From Rhizobium sp. ASV8 (GTDB lineage: Bacteria > Pseudomonadota > Alphaproteobacteria > Rhizobiales > Rhizobiaceae), in NCBI RefSeq assembly GCF_016429255.1, contig NZ_JAELUG010000033.1, positions 1 through 54,527 on the forward strand: a DNA stretch of 54,527 bases. Direction: 5' to 3'. The notes beneath the pieces are model-generated. The model was not told where the DNA came from, searched no databases, and saw nothing but the letters and a program-made list of their open reading frames with translations. This document shows positions 9,159 to 16,908 of the stretch, one piece after another. Both the position numbers and the translations under genes were made by a program. How positions within the stretch are numbered: the first letter of the stretch is position 1; each line of letters starts with the position of its first letter.

Positions 9159-9812
9159 TCAATCCTCAAACCGTGGCGCTTTTTCGTCGAGAAGCGCGTT
9201 CACTTCCGCAACGATGGAAGGTGCGTTCGCTGGCTCGGCAAACACGGCTGTGCGTAAGGCGACGAATTCGGCGCCGCTCAAGGCCACCTCCAGCGCCGAC
9301 TTCGGATCCGTGCCGCCCATGACGATGCACGGAATTTCGATCATCGAGGCCCACCACTCGCCAAGCGCCACATTCTTCGGATGCGCCTCGGGCTTGATAT
9401 CCCCATCCAGCTTGCCGAAGAAGATATAGTCCGGCCGAAGCTCTCCGACCTCAAGAGCGCTGTGCCTTTCCGTGGCGTTGCCGCCGCCGACGATCAGCTT
9501 CGGCACGAATTTCTCGACGGCTTCGGTAAGCTCAGCTAGATTGCCGGCAATATGCAATCCATCGGCCTTCACCCGGCCTGCCACGCGGGTATCGCCTGAT
9601 ATCAACGCTGCGGCGCCGGCTGCCTGTACGACGGGTACCAGCTTCTCCGCATGCTTCTGGAACGTGTTGTCGTCCAGTCCATACTGGGGAATGATCACCG
9701 AGGCGACATCGCCGCCCCTGAGTGCATCGGCAACAACCTTCACCTGTTCCTCCATATCGGCGATATCGGGAACGATGAGAACGAGGCGGCAACGATCTTC
9801 GGGCACGGTCAT
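9159..9812 (-). CDS. Thiamine-phosphate-synthase-like TIM-barrel protein
   Basis: About 217 residues, resembling ThiE/TenI proteins: ADGLHIAG, LIVGGGNATERHSA and PCIVMGGTDPKSA match strands of the barrel where ThiE binds its phosphate substrate. The usual early ThiE segment with its Arg and Lys diphosphate ligands is replaced by SVIIPQYGLDD, so the classical reaction (joining HMP diphosphate and thiazole phosphate) is doubtful. Start options are 9812 (GGAAG 5 nt upstream, chosen), 9824 and 9899. First gene of an operon with the Sel1 protein and divergent from an ArsR-type regulator. No other thiamine genes are near. Confidence 0.7.
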   Translation of the reverse strand: MTVPEDRCRLVLIVPDIADMEEQVKVVADALRGGDVASVIIPQYGLDDNTFQKHAEKLVPVVQAAGAAALISGDTRVAGRVKADGLHIAGNLAELTEAVEKFVPKLIVGGGNATERHSALEVGELRPDYIFFGKLDGDIKPEAHPKNVALGEWWASMIEIPCIVMGGTDPKSALEVALSGAEFVALRTAVFAEPANAPSIVAEVNALLDEKAPRFED

Positions 9813-9972
9813 GCGAGCTTCCATGGTTTCGGGCTCATCCTTGGAGGATGATGCACCGGTTCGATAGTCGTGAGTAAATGCGATAGTCCGCTCTGACAAG
9901 GGGCAGCCACCGAAACTGGCCTCTCGAAGGTGGTGTGGGTCGCGATTATATCGACCGCCATCCGTGCCTGCC

Positions 9973-9988
9973 GCACATTATATCGTGC
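9973..9988. promoter_or_regulatory. Candidate operator in the thiE-like/arsR intergenic region
   Basis: Imperfect 16-bp dyad, GCAC-N8-GTGC around an AT-rich core, and a direct repeat ATTATATCG at 9945-9953 and 9977-9985, 32 bp apart (about three turns). It lies 50 bp upstream of the small HTH gene, a usual place for an ArsR operator. Inferred from position only. Confidence 0.3.
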
Positions 9989-10037
9989 AGCGCACAATTA
10001 ACTTGCCGCACCCTAGCGTTTGACGTAGCTTTTCCTT

Positions 10038-10298
10038 ATGTCGACCATGGATCCCTTCGCAGCCATCGCGGACCCGAACCGGCGCTACTTGCTGGAGGAG
10101 CTGCGACGCTCACCCAAAACGGTCAATGAGCTGGCGCAAGGCCTGCCGATCAGTCGCCCCGCGGTGTCGCAGCATCTCAAGGCATTGCTCGACAGCAATC
10201 TCGTTTCCGTGACCAATGAGGGCACGAAACGCATATATGCCATCAACAGCCGCGGCTTCGACAAACTGAATTTATGGCTGGATCAATTCTGGGCTTGA
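10038..10298 (+). CDS. ArsR-family winged-helix transcriptional regulator
   Basis: 86 residues, one winged helix-turn-helix: PFAAIADPNRRYLLEEL, then recognition helix SRPAVSQHLKALLDSNLV and a wing with GTKRIYAIN. This matches the ArsR subfamily close to autorepressor SdpR. No cysteine pairs for metal binding are present, so it is not a metal sensor of the classical type. It is divergent from the thiE-like gene, with an inverted repeat in the shared upstream region, and may control itself and that operon. A start at 10047 is also possible. Confidence 0.85.
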   Translation: MSTMDPFAAIADPNRRYLLEELRRSPKTVNELAQGLPISRPAVSQHLKALLDSNLVSVTNEGTKRIYAINSRGFDKLNLWLDQFWA

Positions 10299-10528
10299 AA
10301 GCCGCCGCTTCCATCTAAACTTTTTGCTTTGCGCAATCTCTATCGCAATGCGTCCAAATGTTCTTTCGCAGCATGTTTAAGAAAGCTGCGCCGACCCACC
10401 CTGATACTATAACGTCGGCGCACTCGCTCTAAGCGACAATAGTTTTCGATCTCGGCAGCTATTCCGGAATCTCTCGATCCACTGGCCTACCCGCCAAGAT
10501 CGATAATTTTGATCCCTGACGCTTTGCG

Positions 10529-10702
10529 TCAGTGAACCGACGAACGCAGACGCTGGATTTCGTCCTTGACGCGCAGTTTCCTGCGCTTGATGTCGGCTAT
10601 CGTGGTATCATTGATAGAGGGAGACGTCAGTGCGGTATGCAGCTCTTCCTCCAGAGCGACATGTTTCTTTTCGAGCGATTCAAGATGAGCTTGAACAGTC
10701 AT
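10529..10702 (-). CDS. Small DUF465 (YdcH-like) protein
   Basis: 57-residue coiled-coil protein. It starts MTVQAHLESLEKKHVALEEE, followed by a loop SINDTTIADIKRRKLRVKDE that is the DUF465 hallmark. A strong AGGAAGG site precedes the ATG at 10702. The stop lies within a short hairpin (stem CTGACGC, 10516-10532). The gene is divergent from a second DUF465 gene 231 bp away. Function unknown; family members are small helical proteins common in alphaproteobacteria. Confidence 0.85.
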   Translation of the reverse strand: MTVQAHLESLEKKHVALEEELHTALTSPSINDTTIADIKRRKLRVKDEIQRLRSSVH

Positions 10703-10792
10703 ATGACCCTTCCTTCCTCTTTAGGGGCCCTGACCATCCATTCGCCAAGGCCCTAGGTGTCAACCCTCCCACTGTGCCATAATATCCGGCCC

Positions 10793-10821
10793 TTGTCGAA
10801 GGCGAAAACGTGGCCTATAGG
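10793..10821 (+). promoter_or_regulatory. Candidate promoter of the DUF465-purEK operon
   Basis: TTGTCG (10793-10798) and TATAGG (10816-10821) are separated by 17 bp, a fit to a housekeeping alphaproteobacterial promoter, about 113 bp before the DUF465 start. Confidence 0.4.
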
Positions 10822-10933
10822 CGGCAAATTCGTGATGAAGGATAACTTCCCGTTACCGCCATTTGATGATAGGAGCTTGCGGGATTTAAGAGGCGGAAGA
10901 CATGCGATTCCGCGATATGCTGGGGAAATGAAC

Positions 10934-11137
10934 ATGGCCGATCAGGAACAGGCGGAAATCAGGCTGATCGTGGCGCGGCTGCGCCAGGAACACGAAGATT
11001 ATGATGCCGCAATCAATGCCATGATCCAGACGGGCTGCGAGGCCCTTCGCATCCAGCGCATGAAGAAGAAGAAGCTCGTCATCAAGGACAAGCTTTCCAA
11101 GCTGGAAGACCAGATTATTCCCGACATTATAGCCTGA
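10934..11137 (+). CDS. DUF465 protein upstream of purE
   Basis: 67-residue helical protein, [20 protein letters not shown] at the N-terminus and the DUF465 core [20 protein letters not shown] at the end. I chose the ATG at 10934 because GGGGAA lies 6 nt upstream; the ATG at 10928 would touch that site. The gap to purE is only 16 nt, so it is probably transcribed with purEK. No function known. It is a paralogue of the divergent gene at 10529-10702. Confidence 0.85.
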   Translation: MADQEQAEIRLIVARLRQEHEDYDAAINAMIQTGCEALRIQRMKKKKLVIKDKLSKLEDQIIPDIIA

Positions 11138-11153
11138 GGAGCATAACGCGACG

Positions 11154-11651
11154 ATGATGACCGAAAGACCGCCTGTCGCCATCATCATGGGAAGCCAGTC
11201 CGACTGGGAAACCATGAAAAATGCCGCAGACACTCTTGAAGCCCTGGAGATCACCTATGATGCGCGCATCATCTCAGCGCATCGCACGCCGGACAGGCTG
11301 GTGAGTTTCGCCAAGGGCGCAAGGGATGAAGGCTTCAAGGTCATCATTGCCGGCGCTGGCGGGGCGGCCCACCTTCCCGGCATGGCCGCCTCCATGACGC
11401 CGCTGCCGGTCTTCGGTGTGCCGGTACAGTCCCGCGCTCTCTCCGGGCAGGATAGCCTTCTCTCCATCGTGCAGATGCCGGCTGGCATCCCCGTCGGAAC
11501 ATTGGCGATCGGCAAGGCCGGCGCGGTGAATGCCGCCCTTCTCGCCGCCGCCGTCCTGGCGCTCGGCGACGAAGAAATCGCCGACCGGCTGGACGAATGG
11601 CGTGCGCGCCAGAGCGCAGGCGTTGCCGAATACCCGATGGATGACCTATGA
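11154..11651 (+). CDS. purE: N5-carboxyaminoimidazole ribonucleotide mutase
   Basis: Class I PurE, 165 residues: converts N5-CAIR to CAIR in de novo purine synthesis. Visible are [11 protein letters not shown] (phosphate loop), the ISAHRTPDR catalytic histidine motif and [11 protein letters not shown]. An ATG pair (11154, 11157) follows a GGAGC site. The stop overlaps the start of purK by 4 nt, so the two are translationally coupled and act in consecutive steps. Confidence 0.97.
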   Translation: MMTERPPVAIIMGSQSDWETMKNAADTLEALEITYDARIISAHRTPDRLVSFAKGARDEGFKVIIAGAGGAAHLPGMAASMTPLPVFGVPVQSRALSGQDSLLSIVQMPAGIPVGTLAIGKAGAVNAALLAAAVLALGDEEIADRLDEWRARQSAGVAEYPMDDL

Positions 11652-12706
11652 CCGAGAAGACGATTGGCATCATCGGCGGCGGCCAGCTCGGCCGCATGCT
11701 CGCCATGGCGGCTGCGCGCCTGAATTTCCGCATCATCATCCTCGAACCGCAAGCCGACTGTCCGGCAGCCCAAGTCGCCAGCGAGCAGATTGTCGCCGCC
11801 TATGACGATGCGGCTGCCCTTGCCGAACTGGCAAGGCGCTGCGACGTCGTGACATACGAATTCGAGAATGTTCCGGTCCTGGCCGCCGAAAAGCTGGCTG
11901 ACGATATCGCTGTCTATCCGCCGCCGAAGGCTCTGGAGATGGCGCAGGACCGGCTGACAGAAAAGCGCTTCATCAACGGCTGCGGCATCCCGACCGCACG
12001 CTTCCACGCTGTCGACAGCCAGGCCGATCTTGAGGCAGCCCTTGCCGATTTCGGCGGTCAGGGCGTGCTGAAGACCCGACGTCTCGGCTATGACGGCAAG
12101 GGCCAGCGTGTCTATCGCTCATCGGCCGACAGCCCCCAAGGCGGCTATGCAGCCCTCGGCGGCGTACCTCTCATTCTTGAAAGCTTCGTATCCTTCGAAC
12201 GCGAGATCTCGATCATCGCCGCACGCGGTATCGACGGAACGATTGCCTGCTACGATCCGGCTGAGAACGTCCACCGAGACGGCATCCTCCACACCTCAAC
12301 CCTGCCCGCCAGCATTTCCGAGCAGACGGCTGCAGCCGCGCGCGCGGCTGCGGAAAAGATCCTAACTGCGCTCGGTTATGTCGGCGTCATCGGCATCGAG
12401 TTCTTCGCGCTGGCGAACGGCGACCTCATCGCCAATGAAATGGCGCCGCGCGTCCACAACTCAGGCCATTGGACTGAGGCCGCATGCGTCATCTCGCAAT
12501 TCGAGCAACACATCCGGGCGGTCGCTGGCCTGCCACTCGGAAATCCGCAACGCCATTCCGATTGCGTGATGACGAATCTGGTCGGCGACGACATTCTGGC
12601 GCTGCCGCAATGGCTGCGCCTTGACGACACGCTGGTGCACCTCTACGGCAAGAGCGAAGCGCGCCCGGGCCGCAAAATGGGCCATGTTACACAGCTTGTC
12701 CGTTAA
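11648..12706 (+). CDS. purK: N5-carboxyaminoimidazole ribonucleotide synthase
   Basis: ATP-grasp enzyme of 352 residues that uses ATP and bicarbonate to carboxylate AIR to N5-CAIR, the substrate of PurE. Seen: N-terminal [16 protein letters not shown], the [12 protein letters not shown] strand of the ATP-grasp fold, the [11 protein letters not shown] segment and the metal site [14 protein letters not shown]. It overlaps purE by 4 nt. A GC-rich hairpin with TTTT follows the stop, before rpmJ. Confidence 0.97.
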   Translation: MTEKTIGIIGGGQLGRMLAMAAARLNFRIIILEPQADCPAAQVASEQIVAAYDDAAALAELARRCDVVTYEFENVPVLAAEKLADDIAVYPPPKALEMAQDRLTEKRFINGCGIPTARFHAVDSQADLEAALADFGGQGVLKTRRLGYDGKGQRVYRSSADSPQGGYAALGGVPLILESFVSFEREISIIAARGIDGTIACYDPAENVHRDGILHTSTLPASISEQTAAAARAAAEKILTALGYVGVIGIEFFALANGDLIANEMAPRVHNSGHWTEAACVISQFEQHIRAVAGLPLGNPQRHSDCVMTNLVGDDILALPQWLRLDDTLVHLYGKSEARPGRKMGHVTQLVR

Positions 12707-12774
12707 GACGGGCGGGAAAAAGCCCCTGACATGGTTGACAGGGCACGGGCGACAGGGTATTTGCTCCCCACCCT

Positions 12775-12801
12775 AAAGAGCGCGCCCTGAGCGCGCTTTT
12801 G
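12775..12801 (+). terminator. Terminator of the purEK operon
   Basis: AGCGCG (12779-12784) pairs with CGCGCT (12792-12797), flanked by an A run on the left and TTTT on the right (12797-12800). It separates purK from rpmJ. Confidence 0.6.
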
Positions 12802-12858
12802 ATTGTTAATGACACGGGCGAATGTGACATTCCCCCTCGAACATCGCGGATCAGAAAA

Positions 12859-12984
12859 ATGAAGATCAAGAATTCGCTCAAGTCGCTCAAGGCGCGCCAC
12901 CGTGACAACCGTCTCGTTCGCCGCAAGGGCCGCATCTACATCATCAACAAGCTGAACCCGCGCTACAAGGCTCGTCAGGGCTGA
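12859..12984 (+). CDS. rpmJ: 50S ribosomal protein L36, zinc-independent type
   Basis: 41-residue bL36 of the YkgO (C-minus) type: [20 protein letters not shown], then [21 protein letters not shown]. The zinc-binding CXXC and CX4H residues of the canonical form are absent. An in-frame upstream extension to 12799 is rejected since the family always starts MKxKNSLKS. Found downstream of purEK, the usual order in rhizobia. Confidence 0.95.
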   Translation: MKIKNSLKSLKARHRDNRLVRRKGRIYIINKLNPRYKARQG

Positions 12985-13076
12985 TATAGCGCGTGGCTCT
13001 GATCCCTCGGATCGAGCGCACAGTTTTAGTTGATCGCATCAAATTTGTTTTTGATCTTCGACACTGGCGGGCTACT

Positions 13077-13709
13077 ATGCCCGCCATGCGCGTTTTAGCT
13101 TTGCCCTATTTTGCCCTTCCGATCCTGCTTGCCTTGAGTATAGCAACTCCGCAAACAGCGGTGGCCGACGATTCGAGCAGTATCGTCGAGCGGAAGGATT
13201 CCGGTGACACCTCCGGCAGCCTCTCACCCAAACAGCGGCTCGACAATCTCTTCACATCATTGAAACGTCAGCGCGATCCCGATCAGGCGAGCCTCATCGC
13301 CGATCAGATCAATGCCGAACTCAGTGATTCCGGCAGCGCCACCGTTAATCTCCTGATGCAATGGGCCGACAAGGCCATTCTGGACAAGCGCAACGCCGCT
13401 GCGATGGACTATCTCGATCAGGTGATCTCGCTGAGGCCCGATTATGTCGAAGGCTGGAACAGGCGCGCGACGCTCAACTTCGCTATCGGCGACTATCGCA
13501 AGTCGATGGAAGACATCAATCAGGTCCTGCGGATAGAGCCTCGCCACTTTGGCGCTATTGCCGGCATGGCGGCGCTGCTGACCGAACGAGGCAATGATGC
13601 GCTTGCATTGAGAACCTGGGAACGCTTCCTCGACATCTATCCGGCGAATCGCTCGGCACAGGAAGAGGTCAGCAAGCTCTCGGAGAAGATTGCGGGCAGC
13701 CGCACCTGA
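13077..13709 (+). CDS. Exported TPR-repeat protein
   Basis: About 210 residues. Signal peptide (MRVLALPYFALPILLALSIA, cleavage near AVADD), a linker, then two to three tetratricopeptide repeats (AAMDYLDQVISLRPDYVEGW, SMEDINQVLRIEPRHFGA, LRTWERFLDIYPANRSAQ). Likely a periplasmic scaffold. The start at 13077 or 13086 excludes 28 upstream codons that show no signal-peptide character. Monocistronic. Function unknown. Confidence 0.8.
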   Translation: MPAMRVLALPYFALPILLALSIATPQTAVADDSSSIVERKDSGDTSGSLSPKQRLDNLFTSLKRQRDPDQASLIADQINAELSDSGSATVNLLMQWADKAILDKRNAAAMDYLDQVISLRPDYVEGWNRRATLNFAIGDYRKSMEDINQVLRIEPRHFGAIAGMAALLTERGNDALALRTWERFLDIYPANRSAQEEVSKLSEKIAGSRT

Positions 13710-13790
13710 TTGTCGGTGCAGCGTGGCCATCGCGCACAGCAGAAACTGCATCCCAGGGGATGAAAAACCGCGATGGGACATTAGATTAAT

Positions 13791-13896
13791 GCATGTCGCG
13801 CAAAAGTGTGCAGCACAACGGTTCTGCGGCAACGACATGCGCAAAAACAAGGAACTAAAGCGCTAAACGCGCATCTGAAAGATCGCGACGTACTTT
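13791..13896. repeat. Palindromic repeat P, copy 1
   Basis: Begins GCATGTCG (13791-13798) and returns as CGACATGC (13833-13840), then a second module ACTAAAGCGC to GATCGCGACG and CTTT (13853-13896). Same two-module element at 28681-28771 and, in reverse orientation, at 50567-50661. It lies between the TPR gene and the hydrolase and fills most of that gap. Confidence 0.75.
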
Positions 13897-13926
13897 GGTG
13901 GCCTCTGATATTTGATCCGTGCCGCA

Positions 13927-14979
13927 ATGATCGATTCTCTGCTCACTGCCATTATTACTGTTGTCGTCTTTGCCGCGGGCTTCTCCGCATACAAGACGCG
14001 TGCGATCGAGCAAACCTATCCCAATATCGGCGAACTGACTGATATCGGCGGCTACCGTTTGAACGCCGTGCATCTGCCGCGCCCAGCGACTGCGGATCTG
14101 CCTGCACTGGTTTTCATTCATGGCGCCAGCGGCAATCTGCGCGATCAGTTCGAAGCTTTCGCGGCTCCTTTGAGCGGCCGCGCCGAAATGCTGTTCGTCG
14201 ATCGACCCGGCCATGGCTATTCCGAGCGCGGACCGGCGGAAAACGCCCTCCCCTCGGGCCAGGCCGACGCCATTGCCAGACTGATGGACAAGCGCGGCAT
14301 CGGGAGCGCCATCATCATCGGCCATTCTTTCGGCGGAGCCACCGCCGCGGCGTTCGGCATGCGGCATCCCGGCAGGACCGAAGGACTGTTGTTTCTGGCA
14401 CCAGCCACCCATCCCTGGCCCGGCGGCGTCGACTGGTACTATACGCTCGCCGCCACGCCCGTTCTCGGTTGGCTCTTCACACATCTGATCGTCATGCCGA
14501 TCGGCCTGCGCAGGGTCGAGACCGGCACGCTCAGCATCTTCCGCCCGAATGCGAGGCCGGCGGATTACATAGAGAAAACAGCGCCGGAACTGGTGCTGCG
14601 GCCGCATACATTCCGCAACAATGCGACCGACGTGGTCAACCTTTTCGCCTATGTCTCCGCCCATGCGCCGCGTTACAGCGAGATCAAGGCGCCAACCGTC
14701 ATCATCACCGGCGACAGCGACGATATCGTGCTGGAGGAATTACATTCCCGCGGGCTTGCCCGGGATATTGCCGGCGCCGAGCTCGTCACCATAAGCAATC
14801 TCGGCCACAAGCCGGACTATGTGACGACGGATGTTGCAATCGCCGCCATCGAGCGGTTGGCAGGCCAATCGCGCGACCTGCAGATGCTTGCCGCACAAGC
14901 GGAAATCCGCATCGGAGCATTTCCAGGAAAAGTGCGCAGCGGTTTTCCGTCCGGAATGCGTGGACAAACAAGAAGATAA
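13927..14979 (+). CDS. Membrane-anchored alpha/beta hydrolase
   Basis: 350 residues. One N-terminal hydrophobic helix (about 3-22), then an alpha/beta hydrolase fold: VFIHGASG (oxyanion), DRPGHGYSERG, the nucleophile elbow IGHSFGG, acid Asp in ITGDSDDIV and the His in SNLGHKPDY. A peptidase-free esterase or lipase-type activity is likely, substrate unknown. The ATG at 13927 is preferred over a TTG at 13912. The last 22 residues or so (from about GAFPGKV) are encoded by an interspersed palindromic repeat, so the natural C-terminus of the family probably ends before this. Confidence 0.8.
   Translation: MIDSLLTAIITVVVFAAGFSAYKTRAIEQTYPNIGELTDIGGYRLNAVHLPRPATADLPALVFIHGASGNLRDQFEAFAAPLSGRAEMLFVDRPGHGYSERGPAENALPSGQADAIARLMDKRGIGSAIIIGHSFGGATAAAFGMRHPGRTEGLLFLAPATHPWPGGVDWYYTLAATPVLGWLFTHLIVMPIGLRRVETGTLSIFRPNARPADYIEKTAPELVLRPHTFRNNATDVVNLFAYVSAHAPRYSEIKAPTVIITGDSDDIVLEELHSRGLARDIAGAELVTISNLGHKPDYVTTDVAIAAIERLAGQSRDLQMLAAQAEIRIGAFPGKVRSGFPSGMRGQTRR
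14914..14960. repeat. Palindromic repeat R, copy 1 (inside the hydrolase 3' end)
   Basis: Nested hairpin: outer arms GCATTTCC and GGAATGC, inner arms GGAAAA and TTTTCC. Inverted copies at 24995-25041 and 20804-20846, variant at 7809-7853, fragment near 26271-26288. Here it is read in frame as the C-terminal tail of the hydrolase. Confidence 0.75.
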
Positions 14980-15054
14980 AGCCTTTTCGCGATTCGATGA
15001 AAGGCGGATACCCTACAACCTCGGCAACGAAGCTTCCGGGCGGACGCCCTCCTC

Positions 15055-16008
15055 TCAGGCCATGACGACGTCATAGTCAGCTGCAGCGGCATCCGCGAAT
15101 ATACGACTGTGCGGCACGGTCTCTATCGTCTGCCTCACCGCCTGCAGCATGATCGACGCCAGCCGCTCCGTCGCAGGGCTCGCTTCCGCTTCAGCGCGAT
15201 GCAGCACCAGATCCAGCGTCGGCAAAGCCGGCAGGCCGGCCTCACCAGGCGCTAGCTGCCGCACCTTGCTTGGCAGCCCGAGCGGCGTGCGCAGCGCCAG
15301 GCCAAGGCCTGCAGCCGTTGCCGCCCACAGACCGCCCAGACTGGGGCTGACGAAGGATACCCGCCAGCCGATCCCAGCTCGATCGAGCGTCTTGGTGGCG
15401 ATATTCCGCAGCAGGCATGGCGCCTCAAGCGAGGCAAGCGGCATGGTCTCGCCGCTCTCGGCATGCCACTGCACGTCACCATTCGCGGGGCCGACCCAGC
15501 AGATCGGCACTTCGGCAATTCGATCCGTATGAGCGGTACGAAAGCCGTCGCTCCAGGCAAGCGCCAGATCGAGCTTGCCCGACGTCACCCGCTCGACCAG
15601 CTCGACATTGCGCGTAACGCGCGCCTCGATGCGTACCTTCGGATGGGCGCGGGCAAAACGCCCGAGCACTTCGGGCAGCAAGGTCTCTCCAAAATCCTCC
15701 TGCAAGCCGAGACGAACCCAACCCTCGAGTTCCGTCCCGTGCAGTGCCGTGGCCGCCTCGTCGTTCAGATCCAGCAAGCGCCGGGCATAACCAAGCATCG
15801 TCTCGCCGGCTTCGGTGAGTGCCAGCCCGCGTCCTGCTTTTCGGAAGATCGGCGTACCCGCCTGTTCCTCCAGCCTTTTCAGTTGCGCACTGACCGCCGA
15901 AGTAGAGCGCCCCAGCCTGTCTGCCGCCTTGGCGTAGCTGCCGAGATCCATGCCGGTCACAAAGCTGCGCAGCACATCGAGATCGAAGATAATCTTCCGC
16001 ACGAACAA
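15055..16008 (-). CDS. LysR-family transcriptional regulator
   Basis: 317 residues: N-terminal helix-turn-helix (about 8-65, GSYAKAADRLGRSTSAVSAQLKRLE split over helices 2-3) and a substrate-binding domain with two lobes. It is divergent from a tautomerase-cupin-DUF4865 operon with a 104-bp gap carrying dyads, the classic LysR arrangement, so it most likely activates that operon in response to a small effector. The start codon is TTG at 16008 or GTG at 16002; neither has a strong ribosome binding site. Effector unknown. Confidence 0.9.
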   Translation of the reverse strand: MFVRKIIFDLDVLRSFVTGMDLGSYAKAADRLGRSTSAVSAQLKRLEEQAGTPIFRKAGRGLALTEAGETMLGYARRLLDLNDEAATALHGTELEGWVRLGLQEDFGETLLPEVLGRFARAHPKVRIEARVTRNVELVERVTSGKLDLALAWSDGFRTAHTDRIAEVPICWVGPANGDVQWHAESGETMPLASLEAPCLLRNIATKTLDRAGIGWRVSFVSPSLGGLWAATAAGLGLALRTPLGLPSKVRQLAPGEAGLPALPTLDLVLHRAEAEASPATERLASIMLQAVRQTIETVPHSRIFADAAAADYDVVMA

Positions 16009-16021
16009 CCATCCACTTTTT

Positions 16022-16067
16022 TGGAATTATATATCCAGAATTATCTGATTTTCGGGATGATTATCTG
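16022..16067. promoter_or_regulatory. Candidate LysR binding region
   Basis: TGGA-N8-TCCA dyad at 16022-16037, and ATTATCTG twice, at 16040-16047 and 16060-16067, exactly 20 bp apart. AT-rich gap between divergent LysR and tautomerase genes. Inferred from layout. Confidence 0.4.
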
Positions 16068-16112
16068 CTGTCATTCTATGATCGTCAAGAGACACGGAAA
16101 CAGGAGCATCCC

Positions 16113-16505
16113 ATGCCATTCACCCGCATCACCCTTCTGCGCGGCAAGTCGCCGGAATACCTCAAGGCGCTGTCGGACAATTTCCATCGCGCGCTCGTCG
16201 AGGCTTTCGAGGTGCCGCCGACGGATCGCTTTCAGTCCATCCATCAGCTGGAGCGGCATGAGCTGGTTTTCGACCGGACCTATTTCGCCAGCAAGCCGCG
16301 CACGGACGATTACGTCTTCTTCGATGTCACCACGGGCAAGCCGCGCAGCACCGAGACCAAGAAAGCCTTCTATCGCCGCGTCGCCGAACTTCTTGCCGAC
16401 GCTCCGGGCGTCCGCCCTGAGGACATCATGATCACCATCACCACGGCAACGCGGGAGGACTGGTCATTTGCCGATGGCCGCGCGCAGATGATCGAGCAGG
16501 TTTGA
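16113..16505 (+). CDS. Tautomerase-family protein
   Basis: 130 residues, MIF/4-oxalocrotonate tautomerase superfamily of the longer Tautomerase_2 type. The Pro after the initiator Met (MPFTRI) is the catalytic base of the superfamily. A conserved HQLERHELVFDRTYF segment and a second half ending MITITTATREDWSF are seen. Good AGGAG site 6-7 nt before the ATG. First gene of a three-gene operon opposite the LysR gene; the operon likely handles an aromatic or keto acid, but the compound is unknown. Confidence 0.85.
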   Translation: MPFTRITLLRGKSPEYLKALSDNFHRALVEAFEVPPTDRFQSIHQLERHELVFDRTYFASKPRTDDYVFFDVTTGKPRSTETKKAFYRRVAELLADAPGVRPEDIMITITTATREDWSFADGRAQMIEQV

Positions 16506-16510
16506 GAACC

Positions 16511-16906
16511 ATGTCGCAAACCACATCTATCCAGTCGCCCGCCATTCATCGCGCCGGCACGAACATGCGGCCATCGCCCGAAGGCATCGCTACCGCTACC
16601 TTCCTGGTGGAGTCGCTGGTGGAGAGTGCCGAAAACGGCGGCCTCACCGCGATGCGCTGTGCACTCGAACCCGGCGTCATGACCCGCTGGCACACGCATC
16701 CACACGGACAGATCCTCTACGTTCTGTCCGGCGTCGGCCTTGCCGAACGGTTCGGCGGTCCCGCAGAAGAACTGCATGCCGGTGATTGTATCAGCTTCGC
16801 ACCGAACGAACGCCATCGGCACGGCGCGGCACCGGAGAATGCCTTCTCCTATATCAGCATCCAGGCAGCGCAAAATGGAAGCGCCGTCACCTGGCTGGAG
16901 GAATGA
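16511..16906 (+). CDS. Cupin-domain protein
   Basis: 131 residues, single cupin_2 barrel. Metal-binding motif 1 is WHTHPHGQILYVLSG and motif 2 surrounds GDCISFAPNERHRHG. Such small cupins are metal-dependent dioxygenases, isomerases or binding proteins. Starts 5 nt after the tautomerase stop, and its stop overlaps or adjoins the DUF4865 start, so it is in the same operon. Substrate unknown. Confidence 0.87.
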   Translation: MSQTTSIQSPAIHRAGTNMRPSPEGIATATFLVESLVESAENGGLTAMRCALEPGVMTRWHTHPHGQILYVLSGVGLAERFGGPAEELHAGDCISFAPNERHRHGAAPENAFSYISIQAAQNGSAVTWLEE

Positions 16907-16908
16907 CC

